Assembly: GCF_024362385.1 (NCBI RefSeq)
Contig: NZ_CP101466.1
Coordinates: 744,001-808,000, forward strand
Direction of reading: 5' to 3'
Origin: Arthrobacter sp. DNA4
GTDB taxonomy: Bacteria > Actinomycetota > Actinomycetes > Actinomycetales > Micrococcaceae
DNA length: 64,000 nucleotides
Both the position numbers and the translations under genes were made by a program. The notes under the pieces were generated by a model, which was not told the DNA's origin, searched no databases, and was given only the letters and a program-made list of their open reading frames with translations. Numbering within the stretch: the first letter of the stretch is position 1; every line of letters starts with the position of its first letter. Below, piece by piece: positions 42,272 through 49,607 of this stretch.

Positions 42272-43363
42272 TCAGCGGGCCCTTGGATCCTGGGTGGTGG
42301 CCGCGGCGGCCCGCACCTTCAACGTGAGCGCGGCGAGTGCGAGCATGCCGAGTCCGGTCCATACAAGGGTCCCGGTCCAGACCTCGGGCGAGAAACTGAG
42401 GGCGCCGTCGTGGAGTGCCACGCCGGCGAAATATGGGGCCCAAAACACCACCGGGGTGAGGCCTGCCGCGGTCATGAGCCGTGCGGGGCGGCCAGGGGTG
42501 GGACGGACCACCGCCCACACCGCGCCCACGAGGATGGAACCGACCAGGGCAACCGGGACCAGCCAGGCGTCGCGCAGCGCCACCATGACCTGCAGGGCGA
42601 CGGAGGGGACCAGCGCCATGGCCGCCGGAACGGCAGGGTGCAGGCGCCACCGCAGCGACAGCAACAGGACGGGAACAAAGAGCGCGAACGTCGAGACGAG
42701 GAACGATGCCAGGGACACCATGATGCTTGAGGACGTCGGTACCGTCACCGCGGGCTGCGTCCCGGCAACGGTTGTGTACGTCTGGATGAGTCCGTGGCGG
42801 GCGAAGACCGCGAACTCCTGCAGGATGAACGCGGCAACCATGCCGGCGAGCACGGCGCTGGCTACGACCGGGAGCAGCCGTGGCCACGGCCGGGCCGGGG
42901 TGTGCCACGCGGCGGAGAAGGGTGCTCCCAGGATGAGGAAGCCGCCAGTGGCCAGGCCCAGATGGGACGGGCTGAACAGGGCGCTGATGTTCTGCTCGAT
43001 CCCGAACACCGAATGCCAGGCGAAGTCTCCTGCCCCGGATGCGAGGAAGAGTACGACGCCGGCCGCTGCGGCCCCGTAGCCGGCAGGGACGGCGTCCATC
43101 CACCGCGTGCCCGGTGCGTGCCGGCGCCAGGTCAGCGCGGCGATCCAAACGGCACAGGCAGCGAAGCCCGAGTAGAGGACAGCGTGCCACGGAGTGAAGA
43201 ACGTCTCGAGGTTGCGCAGGTTGTTGTGGGCCCACCCGTCAACATAGGTCCCGGTGAGGAGCCAGACGCCCGCGGCCAGGGTAATGATGTCTTCCCTGGC
43301 CGTGGTGGGGCGGTGGACTGATACCGGCGGAATCGCAAAGGCATGAGTTGCTGCGGCGTCCAT
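42272..43363 (-). CDS. Polytopic membrane protein with conserved-looking His/Asp/Glu residues
   Basis: 363 residues from ATG 43363, with about nine hydrophobic helices and a short hydrophilic N-terminus. The outer-face ends of the first helices carry potential metal or heme ligands: H46 in VDGWAHNN, E53, H60 in FFTPWHAVLYSG, D113 and H117 in GAGDFAWHSVFG, E123, and H134 in SPSHLGLATG. Such clustered charged His/Asp/Glu near helix ends is rare in simple transporters and resembles membrane-bound oxidases or metal-handling proteins. I recognise no family. It is flanked by unrelated hypothetical genes on the same strand (43438-44472 and 41985-42170), so no operon logic is evident. Confidence 0.78.
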   Translation of the reverse strand: MDAAATHAFAIPPVSVHRPTTAREDIITLAAGVWLLTGTYVDGWAHNNLRNLETFFTPWHAVLYSGFAACAVWIAALTWRRHAPGTRWMDAVPAGYGAAAAGVVLFLASGAGDFAWHSVFGIEQNISALFSPSHLGLATGGFLILGAPFSAAWHTPARPWPRLLPVVASAVLAGMVAAFILQEFAVFARHGLIQTYTTVAGTQPAVTVPTSSSIMVSLASFLVSTFALFVPVLLLSLRWRLHPAVPAAMALVPSVALQVMVALRDAWLVPVALVGSILVGAVWAVVRPTPGRPARLMTAAGLTPVVFWAPYFAGVALHDGALSFSPEVWTGTLVWTGLGMLALAALTLKVRAAAATTQDPRAR

Positions 43364-43437
43364 AGCTCCAGAGTAGGTCCCGTCCGCGCCCGGGGCGACA
43401 GGATTTTTCCCGGGCCATTCCCGTATGCGCCCTCCCT

Positions 43438-44472
43438 TTAGCTGCTGCCCAGGCGGAGTACGCGCTCCTGCGCCAGCATTGCCGTCCGGCTGGCTTTGTC
43501 TGCCGCCCGTGCGGCCTGTTTCGCTTCCGCTGCGGTGGTGGCAAGCTGCTTGCGGGAGCGGTCAAGGCGTTCTTCGGCGGCCTTGAGCCGGTTCCTGAGT
43601 TCAGCCGTTTCCTGCTGCAGTTCCGCGATGTCCGCACGCGCCTGCTCTTCCTGCTCCCGCAGGCCGCCGGCCAGTTGTGACGCTGCTTCTTCGGCCTCCC
43701 GGGCTTCCTCGAGGGCGGCCCTGGCCCGTTCCAGCGCAGGCGGCGAGGCCGGGCGGGGGGTCTGCCGGACTGCCTCAAGCCGGGGCTTCGCCGGCGTTGG
43801 CGCGGTGCCGTGCGGCGCCGTCGCCGGCGTCTTCGATGCCGCCACCTTCGCCGCTGGCGTTTTCCCGGCTGGCGGCTTCACCCCTGCCGTCTTCATACCA
43901 GCCACCCGAGGTGCAGGCGGGGGAGTATCGGCGGCCCGGTTCGGCGGTGCGGCCGGGAGCAGACCGGGGAGGGCCACCGCGCCGCCAAGGTCCACGTCGT
44001 TGACGCCGTCCGAGGAGAGGACTTTCAGCAGCCGCCCACTGGCAACGGCGTTGGCTGCACCCGTGTCCGCCGTCAGGGCCCGGAGTGTTTCCTCGACGTC
44101 GGCTGCCATCGCGTCGCTGATGGGCCGGCCCTGCTCAAGAGCCACAGACCGGGCGGTGTCGACGGCGTCTGCGAGCATGGTGCGCCGCTCCCGGCCGAGT
44201 TCGCGCATGGCAGGGGCGTCCAGCGAGTCCTGGGCGGCCCGCATCCGTGCCCCAAGGTCGCCCAGCCGGGCCGGCACGTCCGGCCGGTGCCTGGCAAGCA
44301 TGTTGAGCGCCCACGCGGCGACGGAAGGTTTCGGCAGTCCCCGCACCGCTGCCGCGAGGTCCTTGTCCCGGCCCGCTGCCTCCTTGGCGGCGGCGGCGCG
44401 GGCTGCAATGAAGTCCTCCAGCGCCCCTGCATACAGCCGGTCGGCAATGTCCGCCAGGGCTTCGTCTTCCAT
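43438..44472 (-). CDS. Hypothetical protein with Ala/Lys/Pro linker and C-terminal coiled coil
   Basis: 344 residues from ATG 44472. The N-terminal 150 residues are helical and globular (DEALADIADRLYAGALEDFIAARAAAA ... LPKPSVAAWALNMLAR). A linker at about 170-245 is rich in Ala, Pro, Lys and Thr, like histone H1 or MDP-type DNA-binding tails (KTPAAKVAASKTPA). The C-terminal 100 residues are a strong coiled coil with EEAREAEEAASQLAGGLREQEEQAR and heptad repeats. A cytosolic nucleic-acid-binding or scaffold role is possible from composition alone; I recognise no named family. Confidence 0.8.
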   Translation of the reverse strand: MEDEALADIADRLYAGALEDFIAARAAAAKEAAGRDKDLAAAVRGLPKPSVAAWALNMLARHRPDVPARLGDLGARMRAAQDSLDAPAMRELGRERRTMLADAVDTARSVALEQGRPISDAMAADVEETLRALTADTGAANAVASGRLLKVLSSDGVNDVDLGGAVALPGLLPAAPPNRAADTPPPAPRVAGMKTAGVKPPAGKTPAAKVAASKTPATAPHGTAPTPAKPRLEAVRQTPRPASPPALERARAALEEAREAEEAASQLAGGLREQEEQARADIAELQQETAELRNRLKAAEERLDRSRKQLATTAAEAKQAARAADKASRTAMLAQERVLRLGSS

Positions 44473-44603
44473 GCCGCCATCTTAGGTGCCGGGAACGCTG
44501 CCTTCCGTAGATTCACCGCCGTGGGAGACCGGGCCACGCCCCCACGGCCGGTGCGGGAAAAGGCACCCTGTTACTCGCAGGCCGGGAGGGGTAAGTTGCA
44601 CGA

Positions 44604-45845
44604 ATGGACGATTCATATCAGGTCATCGTGGTTGGCGGCGGTTTTGCCGGGAAAGCTGCGGCTGAAGAGTTGGGCCGCAAAGGTGTCCGGGTCCTGCTGC
44701 TTGACGCCAACAGTTACCAACAGTTCCAGCCGCTCCTCTACCAGGTGGCTGCGTCCCAGATCGGCGTATCCACGGTGACGCGGCCGCTGCGCGCGGAGTT
44801 CCGCGGAATCAACAGCGTCCGGGTCCTGACGGCGGAGGTGACCGCCATCGACGCGGCGAACCGGACCGTGACCACCGCGGACGGTTCCACCTACCGGGCC
44901 CAGGCCCTGGTCATCGCCACGGGGGCAGTTCCGAACTTTTTCAACACCCCGGGCGCGGATGAGCATGCCTACCCGCTGTACTCGGTGGCGGATGCAACGC
45001 GGCTCAGCGCGGCCATCACCGCCATCCTGGACGAGGCCGACCGCGAGCCCGGGGCCGGCGCTGACGTCATTGTGGTGGGCGGTGGCCCCACCGGCGTCGA
45101 GACTGCCGGCGCGCTGGCCGAAAACGTGAAATACCTCGTGCCGAAGTACTTCTCGCCGGAGCTGGCGGGTCGGTGCCATGTCCATCTGGTGGATATGGTT
45201 CCGAACGTCCTTGCCGCCTTTTCGGAGAAATCGCAGGCGTACGCCCGGGACCGCCTGACAAAACTCGGCGTGCAGCTGCATATGGGCCAGCCCGTGGCTG
45301 ACGTCCGCCCGGACGGGGTGACCCTCAAGGACGGGACGGTGATTCCTGCCCGGCTTGTGGTGTGGGCCGGCGGGCTGCAGGCCGGGCGGATCATCACCGA
45401 GTCCGGCCTGAAGCAAGGCAGGGGCGGCCGCGTGGACGTCCAGCCTGATCTGAGCGTCCCTGACGTCGAGGGCGTCTATGTGCTGGGCGACTCCGCCAAC
45501 ATCACCGACGCAGCCGGGAACAAGCTGCCACAGCTCGGGTCGGTGGCCCAGCAATCGGGTAAGTGGGCGGCCCGCAACATCTACGCGGATCTTACCGGCG
45601 GAGTGCGCGAGCCCTTCCGCTACTGGGACAAGGGGTACATGGCCATGGTGGGACGCGGCGCGGCGGTCGCGGAACTGGGCCGCCGGCGCCTGCAGCTTCA
45701 GGGGCCCCTGGCATTCGTGTCGTGGTTGGCGGTCCACCTGGCCCTGCTGCCCGGATTCCAGCAGAAGGTCAGGGCGCTGTTTTCCTGGGCCAACGGCTAC
45801 GTCACCCACAGCCCCTCCCAGGTGGTGGTGGGCAGGCCGGATTAG
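44604..45845 (+). CDS. ndh: Type II NADH dehydrogenase (NDH-2)
   Basis: 413 residues from ATG 44604. It has the FAD fold VIVVGGGFAGKAAAEELG, HLVDMVPNV with the NADH-binding GGGPTGVETAGALAEN upstream, and QFQPLLYQVA, the quinone-side motif typical of NDH-2. GVYVLGDSANIT binds FAD, and the C-terminal LPQLGSVAQQSGKWAARNI is characteristic. The amphipathic C-terminal helix attaches the enzyme to the inner face of the membrane, where it passes electrons from NADH to menaquinone without pumping protons. It stands alone. Confidence 0.92.
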   Translation: MDDSYQVIVVGGGFAGKAAAEELGRKGVRVLLLDANSYQQFQPLLYQVAASQIGVSTVTRPLRAEFRGINSVRVLTAEVTAIDAANRTVTTADGSTYRAQALVIATGAVPNFFNTPGADEHAYPLYSVADATRLSAAITAILDEADREPGAGADVIVVGGGPTGVETAGALAENVKYLVPKYFSPELAGRCHVHLVDMVPNVLAAFSEKSQAYARDRLTKLGVQLHMGQPVADVRPDGVTLKDGTVIPARLVVWAGGLQAGRIITESGLKQGRGGRVDVQPDLSVPDVEGVYVLGDSANITDAAGNKLPQLGSVAQQSGKWAARNIYADLTGGVREPFRYWDKGYMAMVGRGAAVAELGRRRLQLQGPLAFVSWLAVHLALLPGFQQKVRALFSWANGYVTHSPSQVVVGRPD

Positions 45846-45927
45846 GGCCCTTCACCCAGCGGGTCAGGCTGGCCGCCGCAGGTCCACGGCTGCCCGGCGC
45901 CAACCCCGGTGGGCTGGACCGCCGTCG

Positions 45928-46569
45928 TCAGTTCCTTTCGAAACTCGCCAGACGGCCCGCAGCAGCCCACCCGGATGCCTCGTAGGAGGCGGCAGCGTCC
46001 GGGTGGACCACCATATGCAGGTACTCGGCGCCATGGAGGAAAGCCTCCTCCGCCATCGCCGCGAACAGGCCCCGTTCGAAGGCCTCCTTCTCCGGCCCCT
46101 GCGGGAGTTCGGTGATGGCCACCGCCGCGAAGTCATCCCGCACCTGGATGCGGCCCTTGGCGACAGGGTGGTCGAAAACGGTGATTTCGACGGCGTCATA
46201 GGTCTCCATGGGTGCCAGGGCCACCTGGGAGTTTTCGGGCAGCTCCACAGCCACGTCCAGCCCGGCTGTCGGGGCCATGAGCAGGACCTGCTCAGCCACC
46301 GGAGCGAGGCCGGCCGGTGCCAGGCCCTCTGCGGCGCCGGCGTCGGCGCAAAGCAGGGTAAGGCGCACACCGGGTTCGCCCGCGGCTTTGCCTGCAAGTT
46401 TCTCAGCGTCAGGTCCCGGCCAGCCTGCCACGTATTCCTTGCCTGCGGGATCCTGCCCCTTGCCGGCTTCGACGACGAAGCCCGCGCCGATGGGGTCTGC
46501 GCTGCGTTCCTGGAGGTCCGCCCAGGCGGGAACCCAGCCGATTGCGGGAAGGTCGTGTTGTTCCGGCAT
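45928..46569 (-). CDS. Hypothetical protein, possible degenerate GNAT fold
   Basis: 213 residues from ATG 46569. It is soluble and acidic. The last 60 residues (FAAVAITELPQGPEKEAFERGLFAAMAEEAFLHGAEYLHMVVHPDAAASYEASGWAAAGRLASFERN, read as separate helices and strands) follow the order of a GNAT acetyltransferase C-terminus, including the YEASGW end motif. The acetyl-CoA loop Q/RxxGxG/A is not visible, so it may be inactive or a remote family. The N-terminal half has no recognisable motif. Convergent with ndh. Confidence 0.7.
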   Translation of the reverse strand: MPEQHDLPAIGWVPAWADLQERSADPIGAGFVVEAGKGQDPAGKEYVAGWPGPDAEKLAGKAAGEPGVRLTLLCADAGAAEGLAPAGLAPVAEQVLLMAPTAGLDVAVELPENSQVALAPMETYDAVEITVFDHPVAKGRIQVRDDFAAVAITELPQGPEKEAFERGLFAAMAEEAFLHGAEYLHMVVHPDAAASYEASGWAAAGRLASFERN

Positions 46570-46711
46570 GGACAGTTCCTTACGTTCGGCAGCGGCGGGA
46601 CAGGGTCATCCGATGCGGCTGGGCAGGTTCCCTGTCAACGTATCGGATCGGCATGCGGGCCGCCAGCGGAACGGCACGGCGCCGCCACGGCTGATGCTTC
46701 GGTGCAGTGGG

Positions 46712-47650
46712 TCAGGGCAGGTGGGCGAAGGACATGCCGGCTGCCAGCAGTTTGTCCACCGCCTGTTTCAGGCCTTCCGCTGTTCCGCCGTTGGGGTGGT
46801 TCCCATGGCAGATGACCACGTCCCCTGCCCGGGCCTTGCCCACCTCCCGGGCAACGACGGCGGCGGGATAGGTTGCACCGCCGTCGCCATTGATGCTGAA
46901 GCCCACCGGCTTTACGCCCAAAGCACCCAGGATGTCCGTGGCGACGTCGTCCATGTAGGCGGTGCCTGGGCGGAAGTACCGGGGACGCTTACCCGTAATG
47001 CCCGCCAGGGCGTCGTCGTTCGGCATGACCTCGTCATAGACTTCCCCCGCGTTCCTGGTCCCCGGGATGCCGTACGCCGTATTGCCGGTGGTGGACAGCG
47101 GCTTATGCGAAGTCCCGTGGTTGGCCACCTCGAAGAGGGGGTCTGCCGCTAGCTGCCGCGTGGCAGCGGGGTTGGCATTGATCCACCGGGAGTTCAGGAA
47201 GAGCGTGGCCGGGATGTGGCGTTGGCGCAGCGTGTCGAGCAGCGCCTGGTCGTAGCCGCTGCCGCCGGGGCCGCCGCAAAAGTCAAAAGTAAGGGCGATT
47301 CCCTGTGAAGCGGGTGGCAGCCGCGTAAGGACTCCGGGAGCCTCCAGGCCCCAGTACCGGGCCGGGTGCTTCCCGTAGGTGTCAACAATCTGGGCACGTG
47401 ACGGTATGGGCGCTGCCGGCGTGTTGGGGGCGGGCGCGTCGCCATCGGGCCCGGAGTGCAGGACGGTCGAGCTGGCACCCGCCGCACCGTCGTCGGGCGC
47501 CGGCATGTCTGATCCCCGGACTTGGTGCTTGGGGTGCGGCTGCAGGTCGGGCACGGCGGCGGACATCGTCAGCACTGCCGCCAGCAAAACCGCCCTGCGG
47601 CCGGGACCCTTCCCGTCCTGGCTCAAGTGCCGGGGGACATGTGGTTCCAC
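46712..47650 (-). CDS. Secreted polysaccharide deacetylase family protein
   Basis: 312 residues from GTG 47650. An N-terminal signal or anchor segment lies at about 18-35 (RRAVLLAAVLTMSAAVP). A Pro/Ala-rich linker to about 90 follows, then a NodB-homology domain. Its first motif is ALTFDFCGGPGG, where the usual TFDD reads TFDF, so the second metal-binding Asp is replaced. The metal-binding pair is intact in NHGTSHKPLS (H-x3-H). RYFRPGTAYMD and VICHGNHPNGG correspond to later motifs. It probably acts on cell-wall glycans or chitin-like polymers outside the cell, but the altered first motif puts activity in doubt. Confidence 0.85.
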   Translation of the reverse strand: MEPHVPRHLSQDGKGPGRRAVLLAAVLTMSAAVPDLQPHPKHQVRGSDMPAPDDGAAGASSTVLHSGPDGDAPAPNTPAAPIPSRAQIVDTYGKHPARYWGLEAPGVLTRLPPASQGIALTFDFCGGPGGSGYDQALLDTLRQRHIPATLFLNSRWINANPAATRQLAADPLFEVANHGTSHKPLSTTGNTAYGIPGTRNAGEVYDEVMPNDDALAGITGKRPRYFRPGTAYMDDVATDILGALGVKPVGFSINGDGGATYPAAVVAREVGKARAGDVVICHGNHPNGGTAEGLKQAVDKLLAAGMSFAHLP

Positions 47651-48005
47651 CGCTAGTTCCTTTTCCGGGACTGTCCTGCGGCCCGCGCCCGGCCTACCCT
47701 GTCCGGGCAGGGAGATGGGGAAGGTGCGGGCAGGCTGCAGACTGCGGGAAATGCAGCGTCTAAGGCAGCAGCGCGCGCAACAGCAGCCTGGAAGCGGGGG
47801 GTCATACCCGGAGGATACCTTGGCTGCCTTGCCGTTTCCTGAACCTTGCCCGGCGCCTGGGCGCCGGCCGTAATAAAGCGCCGCGGCAGGGACTTTGGTC
47901 CCTGTGCCCTCCGCCCGGTCCGGCGTTTACTTGTGGTTTGGGGTGGGCACAGCCGCCCGCTTCAGAGTCAGTTCTGTCACCTGAGCACGGAGGCTACATC
48001 CAGCA
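47651..48005. other. 355-nt intergenic region with a DosR-like box
   Basis: No gene with a ribosome site is visible on either strand. It holds the deacetylase promoter region on one side and, nearer the plus-strand gene at 48006, the palindrome listed separately at 47887-47904. A GGAGG ribosome site for the 48006 gene is at about 47988-47992. Confidence 0.6.
47887..47904. promoter_or_regulatory. DosR/DevR-like palindrome
   Basis: CAGGGACTTTGGTCCCTG has perfect 7-bp arms and a 4-nt centre. Its GGGAC-N4-GTCCC core matches the DosR/DevR hypoxia-box pattern (GGGACTWWAGTCCC-type). It is 102 nt upstream of the small gene at 48006. Regulator assignment is inferred from resemblance. Confidence 0.5.
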
Positions 48006-48221
48006 ATGAACCTCAAAGACCGATGGGGCCGCCTGGACCCGGCAACCCAGAAGTGGCTGATCGACAACCCGGGATGCCAGATACTTCCACGAACGATCAC
48101 GGCGGTGATCTCCAAAGAGAGCGGGGAGAGCCTTCCCACGGGACAGCACGGCGAGGCAGCCGTTTCCCGCGAGGACCAGGACTTCATCCGATCGAAGCTG
48201 AAGGAGTTTCCAAAGGCCTGA
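48006..48221 (+). CDS. Small hypothetical protein, 71 residues
   Basis: From ATG 48006 with GGAGG upstream. The product is soluble (MNLKDRWGRLDPATQKWLID), basic overall, with one Cys in DNPGCQILPR and a Lys-rich C-terminal end (DFIRSKLKEFPKA). It has no signal, membrane segment or known motif. The DosR-like palindrome about 100 nt upstream suggests it may respond to oxygen or redox state. I recognise no family. Confidence 0.65.
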   Translation: MNLKDRWGRLDPATQKWLIDNPGCQILPRTITAVISKESGESLPTGQHGEAAVSREDQDFIRSKLKEFPKA

Positions 48222-48313
48222 GGCCCCGCCGCGATCACGGGCGAACCCGCGAAAAACTGGCGCGCCCGCGGGTAGTAGACTCAGCGCAACATTGGCACTT
48301 GGGGGAGTGGGAC

Positions 48314-48415
48314 ATGACAGCAGCAATCTCACCGGCGGCGGCCGGGTTCACCAGCCCGGCATTCCTTCGGACAGCCTGCGTTGCCGTCACCTTCCCGCTG
48401 TGCATCAAACCGTGA
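48314..48415 (+). CDS. 33-codon ORF translationally coupled to the HAD gene
   Basis: ATG 48314 is preceded by GGGGGAG at 48301-48307 with 6-nt spacing, a stronger ribosome site than that of the downstream gene. The peptide is MTAAISPAAAGFTSPAFLRT followed by a hydrophobic Cys-containing end (ACVAVTFPLCIKP). Its TGA (48413-48415) overlaps the GTG of the HAD gene (48412) by 4 nt, as GTGA. The HAD gene lacks its own clear ribosome site, so it is probably translated by coupling. The peptide could be a leader or a small protein; its role is unknown. Confidence 0.55.
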   Translation: MTAAISPAAAGFTSPAFLRTACVAVTFPLCIKP

Positions 48416-48891
48416 AGCCCATCATCCTGCTCGACATCGATGGCGTCCTGAATCCCGCCGTGCGCCCGGGCAGCGGGATTGACGGGCCGCTGCTTCGGCT
48501 CTCCAACGAGAAGCGCGCCCTGGTCCGGCGCTTGGCCCGCAGCGGACGCATTGCGTGGGCGTCCACGTGGCCGGCGGACACCGTCGCCGGTCTGGAAGCC
48601 CAGCTGGAGCTTGACGTCGAACCGCTGCGGGTCACCATGGTGTTCCGGCAGTCTGACGCGGGCGTGCCGACGCCAAAACTGACATCGATTGCCCGGTGGC
48701 TGGCCAGGATGGACGCCAGCGACAACGCTGACTGGGATTCAGTCGTATGGATCGATGACGTACTTGGACCCGACGCCAGGAAATGGGCCAGCGGTCACGG
48801 CCAGCCGGTGCACCTCGAACAGCCTGATCCTGACCGCGGCCTGGCGGAAGTCCACGTGGCACGGATCGAGGCCTTCATCGCCGGCAGGTGA
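48412..48891 (+). CDS. HAD-like phosphatase domain protein
   Basis: 159 residues from GTG 48412. The first HAD motif is at the extreme N-terminus: IILLDIDGVLNPA, with the nucleophile Asp and the second Asp in DxD form. Motif II-like WASTWP and the later WIDDVLGPDARKWA supply the metal site. The short cap-less layout and LLDIDGVLN-type start resemble HAD domains in polynucleotide or nucleotide repair phosphatases rather than large metabolic HADs. It is coupled to the 33-codon ORF upstream and 1 nt from the membrane protein downstream. Confidence 0.85.
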   Translation: MKPIILLDIDGVLNPAVRPGSGIDGPLLRLSNEKRALVRRLARSGRIAWASTWPADTVAGLEAQLELDVEPLRVTMVFRQSDAGVPTPKLTSIARWLARMDASDNADWDSVVWIDDVLGPDARKWASGHGQPVHLEQPDPDRGLAEVHVARIEAFIAGR

Positions 48892-48892
48892 G

Positions 48893-49327
48893 GTGTTGGT
48901 TGCCAAGGAGAACAGCCCGTTGGGGACAAGTTCGGACGCAAGGCGGCGGTGGGCCGGAACCACTGCCTGGATCCTGCTCGTCTTAAGCTCGCTGGTCCTG
49001 GTCAGCTACGGGATCGCTCGTGCCGATTGGTTTCTCTGGCTGCCCACGCCGGCTGAAATGGAGCAGTCGTGGACCGGCAACCTGTTTGTCTACGCCGGGT
49101 GCGCCGTGTCCATCGCAGCTTCCGTATGGTCACATGCCCGTGGTAACCCGGTGTGGGTGACCGTCTGTGTCGGGCTGCCAGGCGTCCTCGTGGGCTGGGC
49201 GGCGCTGGTGGACCCCTACAGCCTGCTGCGTCACCTGGCCGCCGTCGTCGCATTTCCCATGGCCCTCAGCGCGGTGGCCGAGGTCATCTGGGCCCGCGGC
49301 TACAGGCAGCGGGGACTGGGTCGATAA
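48893..49327 (+). CDS. Small four-helix membrane protein
   Basis: About 144 residues from GTG 48893 (VLVAKENSP), 1 nt after the HAD stop; GGCAGG precedes it. TTG 48896 is an alternative. Four hydrophobic helices are seen: WILLVLSSLVLVSYGIA, NLFVYAGCAVSIAASVW, VWVTVCVGLPGVLVGWAAL and HLAAVVAFPMALSAVAEVIW. N- and C-termini are basic and cytoplasmic. No family is recognised. Tight spacing suggests co-expression with the HAD protein. Confidence 0.7.
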   Translation: MLVAKENSPLGTSSDARRRWAGTTAWILLVLSSLVLVSYGIARADWFLWLPTPAEMEQSWTGNLFVYAGCAVSIAASVWSHARGNPVWVTVCVGLPGVLVGWAALVDPYSLLRHLAAVVAFPMALSAVAEVIWARGYRQRGLGR

Positions 49328-49380
49328 GGAGGCCGCCTCCCGTGCCCGCGGTGGAAACCGGAAAAGCCGGTTAACCAGCG

Positions 49381-49423
49381 AAAAACCCCGGAAACCCCTA
49401 AAAGAAGGGGCTGTCCGGGGTTT
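49381..49423 (-). terminator. Intrinsic terminator after tRNA-Thr
   Basis: Outer stem AAACCCCGGA (49383-49392) with TCCGGGGTTT (49414-49423), an inner CCCCT/AGGGG stem, then on the minus strand a T-run from the A-tract at 49381-49385. It ends 6 nt from the tRNA. Confidence 0.85.
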
Positions 49424-49429
49424 ATCCCG

Positions 49430-49502
49430 AGCTTCCTATCAGAATCGAACTGATGACCTTTTCATTACGAGTGAAACGCTCTACCGACTGAGCTAAGGAA
49501 GC
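49430..49502 (-). tRNA. tRNA-Thr (anticodon CGT)
   Basis: Minus-strand cloverleaf of 73 nt: acceptor GCTTCCT with AGGAAGC, D-arm GCTCAGTCGGTAGAGC, anticodon loop CTCGTAA, T-arm ATCAGTTCGATTCTGAT. It reads ACG. CCA is not encoded. Confidence 0.96.
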
Positions 49503-49607
49503 ACCGCATGAAATCCCCGGCGGAACCGGGCGCTTCATGCAAGAGTCAACTGTAATAGAGTCCCCGCGCCCCGGTCAAAATGGGGCAGGCCAAGGCTGCC
49601 GGGGCCG

